In this document: positions 53,880 to 63,190 of the stretch, in pieces
Numbering within the stretch: position 1 is the first letter of the stretch
Layout: each line of letters begins with the position of its first letter
Origin: Rubellimicrobium aerolatum
GTDB lineage: Bacteria; Pseudomonadota; Alphaproteobacteria; Rhodobacterales; Rhodobacteraceae
Assembly: GCF_017872975.1 (NCBI RefSeq)
Contig: NZ_JAGGJP010000002.1
Span: 310,001-374,000, forward strand
DNA length: 64,000 nt
Direction of reading: 5' to 3'
Notes under the pieces: model-generated
The model's input: the letters and a program-made list of their open reading frames with translations, nothing else
Databases searched by the model: none
Told to the model about the DNA's origin: nothing
Made by a program: the position numbers and the translations under genes

Positions 53880-53955
53880 GCAAGGCCGCCGGGCGCTCTG
53901 GACGCCGCGCCCCGCGCGGGGCAGAGGGGAAGGCGCCGCAGCAAAGGGGACGCGC

Positions 53956-54258
53956 ATGGACCTCCTGGCCCTCTTCCACGTCGAGAGCGGGACCGAGCTC
54001 GCCTGGGTCCTGGTCGGCTTCCTCGCCCAGGTTCTCTTCGGCGGGCGCTTCGTCCTGCAATGGTGGCGGTCCGAGAAGGCGGGCGAATCGGTCGTGCCCG
54101 TGGGCTTCTGGTGGCTGTCGATCACCGGGGGCGCGCTGATGCTGGCCTACGCGCTCTATCGCATGGACCCGGTCTTCGTGCTGGGCCAGGGGCTCGGCCT
54201 CGTCGTCTACCTCCGCAACCTCGCGCTGATCCGCAAGGCCGCGCGCCGCCGGGCCTGA
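53956..54258 (+). CDS. Small LAB_N-domain membrane protein
   Basis: 100 residues with three hydrophobic segments. It matches the lipid A biosynthesis N-terminal (LAB_N) domain: WVLVGFLAQVLFGGRFVLQWWRSE and VPVGFWWLSITGGALMLAYAL, with the second half repeating the pattern around the GQGLGLVVYLRNLALI end. Members are found next to glycosyltransferases and dolichol-phosphate-mannose-synthase-like enzymes; their role is not defined. Here it meets a DPM-like GT2 gene tail to tail with only four bases between the stops. Confidence 0.85.
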   Translation: MDLLALFHVESGTELAWVLVGFLAQVLFGGRFVLQWWRSEKAGESVVPVGFWWLSITGGALMLAYALYRMDPVFVLGQGLGLVVYLRNLALIRKAARRRA

Positions 54259-54262
54259 GCCC

Positions 54263-55279
54263 TCACCCCTCGTCCCCGAGGTTCGCCGTCCGCCGCACCG
54301 AGTAGTGCGTCCGCGCCTCCTGCCGGCCGTAGTAGATGCGGACCAGCACCTCGCTGAGGAGGCCCAGGGAAAAGAGCTGCAACGCCGACAGCCCCGACAG
54401 CACCGTCAGCAGCAGCAGCGGGTTCCCCGACATGTCCACCCCGCCCGCCAGCTTCATCCCCACCGCGCCCAGCAAAGCCAGGATGCTGACCCCCAGCGCC
54501 AGGAGCCCGAGCCCCCCGAAGAGCCGCATCGGATGGGCCGAGTAGTCGAGCAGGTATTTCAGCGTGATGAGGTCCAGCAGCACCACCACCGTCCGCCACA
54601 GCCCATACTTCGTCACCCCCGCCACGCGGGGCCGATGGCTCGTCGGCATCTCGGTCCAGCGCGCCCCGCGCTGCACCATCAGGATCGACACGAACCGGTG
54701 CATGTCGCCATACAGCTCCAGCTCCGACAGGAACTCGCGCCGGATGACCTTGAGCGTGCAGCCAAGGTCCCGGATCGGCACCCCCGTCACCCGCCGGATC
54801 AGCCCGTTGGCGAGCCGCGAGGGCAGCTTCCGGGTCAACCGCGCGTCCTGCCGGTCCCGCCGCCAGCCCGCCACGAGGTCGTGGCCCTCCTCCAGCCTGG
54901 CCACCATCGCCGGGATGTCCGCCGGGTCGTTCTGGAGGTCGCCGTCGATGGTCACGATCGCCCCGAACCGCGCCCGGTCCATCCCCGCCCGCAGCGCCGA
55001 GGTCTGCCCGTAGTTGCGCCGCAGCAGCACGAGCTTCACCCGCCCGTCCCGCGCCGCGATCCCCTCCATGAGCCGCGCGCTGCCATCGCGCGAGCCGTCG
55101 TCCACCAGGATGATCTCGTAGGGCTTGCCCACCCGCGCCAGCGCCGCCGTCAGCTCCTCGTGGAGCCGGGGCAGGTTCTCCTCCTCGTTGTGGATCGGCA
55201 CCACCACCGACACGCCGTCCACCGGCTCGGCCGCCAGGTCGCGGGCGAGAGGATCGGCGAGCGGGGCTTCGAGGGGCAT
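54263..55279 (-). CDS. Family 2 polyprenyl-phosphate glycosyltransferase (DPM1/ArnC-like)
   Basis: 338 residues. GT-A domain with VSVVVPIHNEEENLPRLHEEL, LVDDGSRDGS, NYGQTSALRAGMDRA and the metal motif TIDGDLQNDP, then GCTLKVIRREF. Two C-terminal helices (about 240-262 and 280-302) anchor it, as in ArnC/GtrB enzymes that load a sugar onto undecaprenyl phosphate for periplasmic transfer. The pairing with a LAB_N protein in convergent orientation suggests a lipid or glycan modification unit. Confidence 0.9.
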   Translation of the reverse strand: MPLEAPLADPLARDLAAEPVDGVSVVVPIHNEEENLPRLHEELTAALARVGKPYEIILVDDGSRDGSARLMEGIAARDGRVKLVLLRRNYGQTSALRAGMDRARFGAIVTIDGDLQNDPADIPAMVARLEEGHDLVAGWRRDRQDARLTRKLPSRLANGLIRRVTGVPIRDLGCTLKVIRREFLSELELYGDMHRFVSILMVQRGARWTEMPTSHRPRVAGVTKYGLWRTVVVLLDLITLKYLLDYSAHPMRLFGGLGLLALGVSILALLGAVGMKLAGGVDMSGNPLLLLTVLSGLSALQLFSLGLLSEVLVRIYYGRQEARTHYSVRRTANLGDEG

Positions 55280-55408
55280 CGGCGGGGCTCCTGGGCGGGA
55301 CTGCGGTCCACGACGATAGCACCCTTCGCCGCCGGGGGCAGGGCCCGGCCCGTTCCCGGTGGCGCGCCCGCCACGAAAATGTCACGGCGGCCGGCGGCCC
55401 GGCGCCCC

Positions 55409-55438
55409 GTCTGGGCGCGTCTGGGCGCGTCGGGGCGC
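55409..55438. repeat. Three 10-base direct repeats near the DeoR gene 3' end
   Basis: GTCTGGGCGC is present twice in tandem and followed by GTCGGGGCGC, ending two bases before the DeoR stop codon. No function evident. Confidence 0.6.
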
Positions 55439-55439
55439 G

Positions 55440-56261
55440 TCACCGCGCGATCAGCACCTCGATGCCCCGCGCCTCGAAGGCCTTGGCCTCCCGGTCCGGG
55501 ATGCCGTCGTCGGTGACGAAGGCGTGCACCACGTCCAGCGCGGACAGCCGCGTGAAGGACGACCGGCCGATCTTGGTCGAATCCGCCACCAGATAGACCC
55601 GCGCCGCCGCCCGGATCATCGCCTGCTTGAGCTGGAGGTCGGCGAAGCTCGGGTAGGTGAGCCCCGCCTCCAGATCGACGCCGGCGGTGGCCAGGAACAG
55701 CTTTCCCGCGAAGATGCTGCGGAAGTAATCCACCGACGCATCGCCCGACAGCGACAGCGTCGGCGGCTTGAACTGCCCGCCGGGCATGTGGATCGTGTTC
55801 CCCGGCACCGCCCCCAGGATCACCGCGATGTTGAGGGCGTTGGTGATGACGGTCAGCCCATGGCGCGGCACCAGCCGGCTCGCCACCTCGGTCGTCGTGG
55901 TCCCGGCGTCGAGGATCAGCGTCTCCCCGTCCTGCACGAGGCTCGCCGCGAACGCCCCGATGCGGCGCTTCTTGTCCATGTTCTCGCTGTGCTGGAGCGT
56001 CAGGGCATTGACCTGCTGCGGCACCGTGTTGAGGTAGGCCCCCCCGTGCTCGCGGGTGATCTGCCCCTCGGCCTCCAGCCGCTCCAGGTCCTGGCGGATC
56101 GTCGCCTCGGACACCTGGAAGGCGGCGGCGAGGTCGCGCACCCGCGCGCTCCCCTCCTCCTGGAGCCATTCGAGGATGCGCCGGCGCCGCGGCTCCGACA
56201 GAAGGCCCGGCTGGACCTCCATCCTGAACTCGCTCGGCTTGGCGTCCAACGGGGCCCCCAT
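55440..56261 (-). CDS. DeoR/GlpR-family transcriptional regulator of the sugar locus
   Basis: 273 residues. The N-terminal winged HTH (about 24-80) has RRRRILEWLQEEGSARVRDLAAAFQVSEATIRQDLERLE, the hallmark of DeoR-type repressors. The C-terminal sugar-phosphate sensing domain includes LILDAGTTTTEVA, TVITNALNIAVIL and FLATAGVDLEAGLTYP. Last gene of the minus-strand importer operon, 55 bases after the permease. It probably represses the divergent importer and catabolic operons through the inverted repeat at 60601 and is released by a phosphorylated sugar. Confidence 0.9.
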   Translation of the reverse strand: MGAPLDAKPSEFRMEVQPGLLSEPRRRRILEWLQEEGSARVRDLAAAFQVSEATIRQDLERLEAEGQITREHGGAYLNTVPQQVNALTLQHSENMDKKRRIGAFAASLVQDGETLILDAGTTTTEVASRLVPRHGLTVITNALNIAVILGAVPGNTIHMPGGQFKPPTLSLSGDASVDYFRSIFAGKLFLATAGVDLEAGLTYPSFADLQLKQAMIRAAARVYLVADSTKIGRSSFTRLSALDVVHAFVTDDGIPDREAKAFEARGIEVLIAR

Positions 56262-56316
56262 CGTCTCTGCCTCCCGAGTTATGCTGCAAACGGAGGAGGG
56301 AGCAAGCCGATCCCCC

Positions 56317-57387
56317 TCAGCGCCCCAGCGCCGCCTGCTGCTGGAGCACCACGCGCGCCTGGATGCGGCTCTGCGCCTGGTCCACCACCACGGCCGCGAT
56401 GATGACGAGGCCCTTGATGACCGTCTGCCAGAAGGACGAGACCCCCATCATCACCAGCCCGTCCGACAGGATGCCGATGACGAAGGCCCCGACGATGGTC
56501 CCGCCGATCCGGCCCCGGCCCCCCGACATCGAGGTTCCCCCCAGCACCGCCGCCGCGATGGCGTTGAGCTCGAAGGTCTCCCCCGTCGCCGGATGCGCGG
56601 CCTGGAGCTGCGAGGCGATGATGAGCCCCACCAGCGCCGCGCAGAAGCCCGAGAACATGTAGACGGCCATCTTGACGCGGTTGACCTTGACGCCCGAAAG
56701 CGCCGCCCCCCGCTCGTTGCCGCCCACCGCGTAGATGTGCCGCCCCAGCGGCGTGCGCCGCGCGACATAGGCCGCCGCCAGCGCCACCACGACCAGGAGC
56801 CAGATCGACACCGGGATGCCGAGCCAGCTCCCCGCCCCGAGCACCCGGAACGTGTCCGACCCATAGTCCGGGTTGCCGTTGAGGTTCGGGAAGGTCTTGC
56901 CGTCCGATGACAGCAGCGCCGCCCCCCGCGCGACATAGAGCGTCCCCAGCGTCGCGATGAAGGGCGCCACGTTGAGCTGCGTGATCAGGAGCCCGTTGAC
57001 GACGCCCACGCCCACCCCGATGGCGATGACGATCAGGCAGATCTCCACCATGTTGAACTGGATCGTCCAGGCTTGGCCCAGGTCCAGCCCGTTCAGCACC
57101 AGCCAGCCCGCCACCATCCCGCAGAGCCCGACGATGGAGCCCACCGACAGGTCGATCCCGCCGGTGATGATGACGAACGTCATGCCGATCGCCAGGAAGG
57201 CGTTCAGCGCCACGTGCTTGGACATGATGACCATGTTCGCCGCCGACAGGAAGTTCGGCGCGGCGAAGGCGAAGAAGCCGAACACCAGGATGAGCGCGAC
57301 GAAGGTCCGCAGCCGCAGGAGCAGCAGGAGCGTCGAACCCGAGCCGGCGCCCGGGCGGGTGGGGAGGGAAGCGGGGGCGGCGGTCAT
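56317..57387 (-). CDS. Sugar ABC transporter permease (RbsC-like)
   Basis: 356 residues, about ten hydrophobic segments. The motifs GFFAFAAPNFLSAANMVIMSK, GIDLSVGSIVGLCGM, GAALLSSDGKTFP and NAIAAAVLGGTSMSGGRG are those of the ribose/galactose-type (CUT2) BPD_transp_2 permeases. It works with the double-domain ATPase encoded immediately upstream, with which it overlaps in ATGA. Confidence 0.93.
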   Translation of the reverse strand: MTAAPASLPTRPGAGSGSTLLLLLRLRTFVALILVFGFFAFAAPNFLSAANMVIMSKHVALNAFLAIGMTFVIITGGIDLSVGSIVGLCGMVAGWLVLNGLDLGQAWTIQFNMVEICLIVIAIGVGVGVVNGLLITQLNVAPFIATLGTLYVARGAALLSSDGKTFPNLNGNPDYGSDTFRVLGAGSWLGIPVSIWLLVVVALAAAYVARRTPLGRHIYAVGGNERGAALSGVKVNRVKMAVYMFSGFCAALVGLIIASQLQAAHPATGETFELNAIAAAVLGGTSMSGGRGRIGGTIVGAFVIGILSDGLVMMGVSSFWQTVIKGLVIIAAVVVDQAQSRIQARVVLQQQAALGR

Positions 57388-58913
57388 GCGGCGTCCTCCA
57401 GTCGGGATGTGGCAGGGGCGGCGGCCGAGGCCACCTTGGCCGCGTCAGCCTCGGCGGCGTCGAGGATGGCGGTGACGCGGCCGTCGGCCATCACGGCGAT
57501 GCGGTCCGACAGCGACAGCACCTCGTCGAGGTCCGAGGTCACGAAGACGATCCCGAGCCCCTCCCCCGCGAGGTGGCGCATCACCCGGAACACCTCGGCC
57601 TTGGCGCCCACGTCGATGCCGCGCGACGGCTCGTCCATGAGGAGCACCTTCGGACGGGTCATCAGCGCCTTGCCGATCACCACCTTCTGCTGGTTGCCGC
57701 CCGACAGGCTGAACACCGGGTTCTCGACCGACGCCGCCTTGATGGCGAGCCGCTTCGCGTAGTCCAGCGCCGCCCGCGCCTCGGCCCGCAGGTCGAGCCG
57801 CCCAAGCCGCGCGAAGTCCCGCAGCGACGACAGCGTGAGATTCTCGCGGATCGCCATGGTCCCGATCAGCCCGTCGCGCTTGCGGTCCTCGGGGATCAGC
57901 GCCACGCCGCGCCGGATGCGGCCCGCCACGTCGCCCGCCAGCGGCTCGCCCCCCACGAGGACGCGGCCCGTGGCATGGGGATGCCGGCCCATGATGCAGT
58001 CCAGGAACTCGGTCCGCCCCGCGCCCATCAGGCCGTAGATGCCCAGGATCTCCCCCTCGCGCAGCGACAGCGACACGCGGTCCACCAGCCAGCCGCCGCC
58101 CTGGCGCGGCAGGCTCACCTCCTCGGCCCGCAGCACCTCCGGCCCGAACCGGGCCGGCCCCTCGCGCGGGAAGTCCTTCGAGGCGTCGCCGATCATGTTC
58201 CGCACGATCCAGGGCACGTCCACCCCCTCCATCGACCGCGCGCCCGTGACGACCCCGTCCCGCAGCACGGTGATGTAGTCGCCGACCCGGATCAGCTCGT
58301 CGAGCCGGTGCGAGATGTAGACGATCCCCACGCCGCTGGCCTTGAGGTCCGCGATCACCTTGAACAGCCCCTCGACCTCGGCGGCCGACAGCGCCGAGGT
58401 GGGCTCGTCGAGGATCAGGATGCGCGCGTCCTTGGCGAGGCTCTTGGCGATCTCCACGATCTGCTGCTGGCCGATGCTCAGCTCGCCCACCAGCGCGTCG
58501 GGGTCGATGTCGCGCTCCAGCCGCCGCATCACGGCGCGCACCGCCGCGGCCTGCGCGGGGCGGTCGATGTCGATGCCCGCGCGGGTCCGCTCGTGCGCGA
58601 TGAAGATGTTGTCCGCGACGGTCATGTCCGGGAACAGGTTCAGCTCCTGGAAGACGATCCCGATGCCGTGCCGCTCCGCCTCGCCGGTGGAGCGGAACCG
58701 GACCGGCCGCCCCTCCATCTCCATCCGGCCCTCGGTCAGCTCCTCCACGCCGGCGATGACCTTCATCAGCGTGGACTTGCCCGCGCCGTTCTCGCCCACC
58801 AGCACGTTCACCGCGCCCATCCGCAGGTCGAAGTCCACCGCCTTCAGCGCCCGCGTCCCCGGATAGACCTTGGTCCCGCCCCGGATGGACAGGCCGATCG
58901 GAGGCCCGCTCAC
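57384..58913 (-). CDS. Sugar ABC transporter ATP-binding protein (RbsA-like, two ATPase domains)
   Basis: 509 residues with two fused nucleotide-binding domains. Domain 1 has Walker A GENGAGKST, signature LSIGQQQIVEIAK and Walker B ILILDEPTSAL. Domain 2 has degenerate Walker A GLMGAGRTE, signature LSGGNQQKVVIGK and LLMDEPSRGID. The degenerate second P-loop is normal for CUT2 ATPases. The GTG start overlaps the stop of the DUF2291 gene (GTGA). Energises uptake of the unknown sugar. Confidence 0.94.
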   Translation of the reverse strand: MSGPPIGLSIRGGTKVYPGTRALKAVDFDLRMGAVNVLVGENGAGKSTLMKVIAGVEELTEGRMEMEGRPVRFRSTGEAERHGIGIVFQELNLFPDMTVADNIFIAHERTRAGIDIDRPAQAAAVRAVMRRLERDIDPDALVGELSIGQQQIVEIAKSLAKDARILILDEPTSALSAAEVEGLFKVIADLKASGVGIVYISHRLDELIRVGDYITVLRDGVVTGARSMEGVDVPWIVRNMIGDASKDFPREGPARFGPEVLRAEEVSLPRQGGGWLVDRVSLSLREGEILGIYGLMGAGRTEFLDCIMGRHPHATGRVLVGGEPLAGDVAGRIRRGVALIPEDRKRDGLIGTMAIRENLTLSSLRDFARLGRLDLRAEARAALDYAKRLAIKAASVENPVFSLSGGNQQKVVIGKALMTRPKVLLMDEPSRGIDVGAKAEVFRVMRHLAGEGLGIVFVTSDLDEVLSLSDRIAVMADGRVTAILDAAEADAAKVASAAAPATSRLEDAA

Positions 58914-59539
58914 GGCGCGTCCTCCAGCGCCAGCCGCGTCGGCACGACCTGGATCGGGTCCGACCCCGACCGCAGCGCGAAGGCGCCCTCGAAGGCGACG
59001 CGCTTGCCCAGGAGGTCGCCCTCGGGCAGCGCCAGCGCCTCGGTCGCCCGCGCGTTCAGCGCCCGCGCCAGCGCCGCGAACTCGATCTGGTCCTTGAAGT
59101 CGGTGAAGACGTAGAAGGGCGAGGCGTCGCGCAGCGCCGTCCCCTTGACCACCGGCCCGAGCTGGATCTGGAGGTCCGCCGCCCGGTCGCCGTCGAGGTC
59201 CACCTCCAGCACCGCCGCCCGCGACTCCCGGTCCGCGCCGACCACCGTCCCCTCGCCCTTGGCGAGGAAGTTCCAGGCCCCGCCTCCCGCCGCCCGCGCG
59301 CCGAGCGCCTCGCCCGCCGCGTCGAGCCCCTGCCCGATGGCGGCCGTCAGCTCCCGCGCGTCCACCGCCCCCTGCGCCACGTGCGGCAGGAGCCGGGCCT
59401 CGTAGGTGTCCGCCACCACCTGCCCCACCATGTCGGCGGGCGCGGCGGCCCCGGCCCCGGCCCCGGGGGCCTTCTGGACGATCTTGCAGCCGCACAGGAC
59501 GGACGCGGCCAGGAGGCCGGCGAGAAGGGCGCGGGTCAT
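58910..59539 (-). CDS. DUF2291 periplasmic lipoprotein
   Basis: 209 residues. Short signal peptide with lipobox LCGC, making it a probable lipoprotein, then a DUF2291 domain with DTYEARLLPHVAQGAVDARELTAAI, GEGTVVGADRESRAAVLEVDLDGD and FYVFTDFKDQIEFAALARALNARA. DUF2291 genes are regularly found in CUT2 importer operons between binding protein and ATPase, as here. The role is not established; an accessory in substrate capture is inferred. Confidence 0.85.
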   Translation of the reverse strand: MTRALLAGLLAASVLCGCKIVQKAPGAGAGAAAPADMVGQVVADTYEARLLPHVAQGAVDARELTAAIGQGLDAAGEALGARAAGGGAWNFLAKGEGTVVGADRESRAAVLEVDLDGDRAADLQIQLGPVVKGTALRDASPFYVFTDFKDQIEFAALARALNARATEALALPEGDLLGKRVAFEGAFALRSGSDPIQVVPTRLALEDAP

Positions 59540-59601
59540 CGCGAACCCCCTTGGAACAGAGGAAAAGGGGCGGCCCGGCCGCGCGGGCCGCCCGAACGCC
59601 C

Positions 59602-60825
<1,224 letters not shown>

Positions 60826-62352
60826 ATGACGCTGACCGTCATCGGAGAGGATGTCACGACCCAGGAGGCGGGCTCCGTCCCCGTGACCCCCCTCGTCCGC
60901 CGCGCCGTGACGCTCGGCGTGGTGATCGGCTCGCGCGCCTTCTTCAACGCCGCCCCCTGCCGGCAGGCGCGCGAGGAGGTGCTGGCCCAGCTCGACCGCT
61001 TGGGCATCCGCGCCCTGACCCTGCCCTTCGAGGCCACGCACAACGGCGCGGTCCAGTCGATCCCCGACGCGCAGCTCTACGCCGACTTCTTCAAGCGGCA
61101 CCGCGACGACATCGACGGCCTCGTGATCTGCCTGCCCAACTTCGGCGACGAGATCGCCGTCGCCGAGCTGGTGAGCCGGTCGCGGCTGAACGTCCCGATC
61201 CTGCTCCAGGCCAGCAACGACGACAACGACAAGGTGTCCGTCGCCGAACGGCGCGACGCCTTCTGCGGCAAGATCAGCGTCTCGAACAACTTCTGGCAAT
61301 ACGCCGTCCCCTTCACCGAGACGACGTTCCACACGGTCGATGCCGGCGGGCCCGAGTTCGCGGCCGACCTCGACCGCTTCGCCCGCACCTGCCGCACCGT
61401 GCGGGGGCTCCGGGGCGCCCGCCTCGGCGCCATCGGCGCGCGCACCGGCGCCTTCCAGACCATGCGCTACTCGGAAAAGCTCCTCCAGGCCTCCGGCATC
61501 ACCGTGGTCACCGCCGACCTGTCCGAGCTGATGGGCGCCGCCGGCCGCCTGCCCGACACCGATCCCGCCCTCCTCGCCAAGATCGGGCGGATCCGCGCCT
61601 ATGGCCGCATCCCCGCCCATATCACGCCCGACCAGATCCTGCGGCAGGCCAAATGGTCCCTGACCGTGGACCGCTGGATCGTGGAGAACGGCTGCGACGC
61701 CTCGGCCATCCAGTGCTGGCGCAGCTTGCAGGACAACTTCGGCTGCGCCACCTGCGTGACCATGTCGATGCTGGGCGAGGAGCTGATGCCCTCGGCCTGC
61801 GAGGTGGACATCATGGGCGCGCTGTCGATGTATGCCCTCGCGCTCGCCTCCGGGGCCCCGCCCGCGATCCTCGACTGGAACAACAACTTCGGCCGCGAGC
61901 CCGACATGTGCGTGGCCACCCATTGCGGCAACTTCCCCAAGCGGTTCATCGGCGACACCCCCGAGATCGGCGAGCTGGACGTGCTGGGCGAGACCATCGG
62001 GCGCTCCAAGTGCTTCGGCGCCGTCAAGGGCAAGGTCAAGGCCGGCCCGATGACCTACTTCCGCCTCAGCTCGGACGACCGCGCCGGCACGCTCAAGGCC
62101 TATCTCGGGCAGGGCGAGTTCACCGACGACCCCTATCCGATGGACGGCGGCATCGCCGTCTGCCGCGTCCCGCGCCTGCGCGACCTGATGCGCTTCGTGA
62201 CCCAGAACGGCTTCGAGCATCACGTCGCCATGGTGCGCGGCCACCACGCCGCCGTCGTGAACGAGGCCGTCACCCGCTACCTCGGCTGGCCGCTCCACGA
62301 CCACGACACTCCGCCCGCGCCGATGCTCGTCCCCCCGCCCCGCCGCTTCTGA
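60826..62352 (+). CDS. L-fucose/L-arabinose isomerase family protein
   Basis: 508 residues with the three-domain layout of L-fucose/L-arabinose-type isomerases. An N-terminal Rossmann-like domain has VTLGVVIGSRAFFN, LVICLPNFGDEIAVAELV and PILLQASNDDND. A middle part has RLGAIGARTGAFQTMRYSEK, and a metal-binding C-terminal part has CEVDIMGALSMYALALASG, DWNNNFG and ATHCGNFPKRF. The metal ligands are probably the Glu/Asp/His in these blocks. It would convert the imported aldose (or a derivative) to a ketose. ATG at 60826 has GGGAGG upstream; a TTG frame start 78 bases earlier is less likely. First gene of the plus-strand catabolic operon. Confidence 0.85.
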   Translation: MTLTVIGEDVTTQEAGSVPVTPLVRRAVTLGVVIGSRAFFNAAPCRQAREEVLAQLDRLGIRALTLPFEATHNGAVQSIPDAQLYADFFKRHRDDIDGLVICLPNFGDEIAVAELVSRSRLNVPILLQASNDDNDKVSVAERRDAFCGKISVSNNFWQYAVPFTETTFHTVDAGGPEFAADLDRFARTCRTVRGLRGARLGAIGARTGAFQTMRYSEKLLQASGITVVTADLSELMGAAGRLPDTDPALLAKIGRIRAYGRIPAHITPDQILRQAKWSLTVDRWIVENGCDASAIQCWRSLQDNFGCATCVTMSMLGEELMPSACEVDIMGALSMYALALASGAPPAILDWNNNFGREPDMCVATHCGNFPKRFIGDTPEIGELDVLGETIGRSKCFGAVKGKVKAGPMTYFRLSSDDRAGTLKAYLGQGEFTDDPYPMDGGIAVCRVPRLRDLMRFVTQNGFEHHVAMVRGHHAAVVNEAVTRYLGWPLHDHDTPPAPMLVPPPRRF

Positions 62353-62365
62353 AGGACCCCGCCCG

Positions 62366-63190
62366 ATGTCCCTGCCCAACGACCCGCTCCCCCTGATCCG
62401 CGAGAAGGCGCTCTGGATGCGCCGCCGCGCCTTCCGCATGGTGTTCGAGGCGCAGCTCGGCCATCCGGGCGGCGACTTCTCGGCCATCGACGTGCTGGCC
62501 ACGCTCTACTTCGGCGCGATGCGCCACGACCCGTCGCGGCCCGACGACCCGAGCCGCGACCGCTTCATCATGTCCAAGGGCCACGCGACGGGCGCCATCT
62601 ACACCGCGCTCGCGGCGGCCGGGTTCTTCCCCGAGGACTGGCTCGACACCTACATGCGGCCCCGCTCGCTCCTGAACGGGCATCCCAACCGCAATTACCT
62701 CCCCGGCATCGAGACCAACACCGGCCCGCTCGGCCACGGCTTCCCCGTGGCGGTCGGCATCGCCATCGCGGGCCAGATCGACGGCGCGGGCTTCCGCACC
62801 TTCGTCCTGACGGGGGACGGCGAGCTTCAGGAGGGCTCCAACTGGGAGGCGGCGATGACCGCCGGCCACCGCCGGCTCGCCCACCTCACGCTGATCGTGG
62901 ACCGCAACCGCCTCCAGCAGGGCGCCGGGACCGAGGAGACCAACGGCCTCGACCCGCTCGACGACAAGTTCCGCGCCTTCGGCTGGCACGTCGAGGAGGT
63001 GGACGGCCACGACCACGCCGCCCTCCTGAAGGTTCTCGGCTCGCCCGTGGGCGACCGGACCCGGCCGCTCTGCGTGATCGCCAGCACCGTCAAGGGCAAG
63101 GGCGTCTCGTTCATGGAGAACAAGGCCTCCTGGCACCACGGCGTGCCCAACGCCGCCCAGTTCGACCAAGCGATGAAGGAGCTCGCGTGA
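62366..63190 (+). CDS. Transketolase, N-terminal subunit
   Basis: 274 residues comprising the thiamine-diphosphate PP domain of transketolase: FEAQLGHPGGDFSAIDVLATLYFG, SKGHATGAIYTALAAAG, ETNTGPLGHGFPVAVGIA and the ThDP/metal motif GDGELQEGSNWEAAM ending 26 residues later at VDRNRL. Split transketolases of this kind often act in dedicated sugar pathways rather than the pentose phosphate cycle. Starts 14 bases after the isomerase; its TGA stop shares one base with the next ATG. Confidence 0.93.
   Translation: MSLPNDPLPLIREKALWMRRRAFRMVFEAQLGHPGGDFSAIDVLATLYFGAMRHDPSRPDDPSRDRFIMSKGHATGAIYTALAAAGFFPEDWLDTYMRPRSLLNGHPNRNYLPGIETNTGPLGHGFPVAVGIAIAGQIDGAGFRTFVLTGDGELQEGSNWEAAMTAGHRRLAHLTLIVDRNRLQQGAGTEETNGLDPLDDKFRAFGWHVEEVDGHDHAALLKVLGSPVGDRTRPLCVIASTVKGKGVSFMENKASWHHGVPNAAQFDQAMKELA

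Noticed and set aside
55409-55438. Three 10-base repeats as possible regulatory iterons
   Set aside because: They lie at the 3' end of the DeoR gene next to its stop codon, away from any promoter, and number only three.
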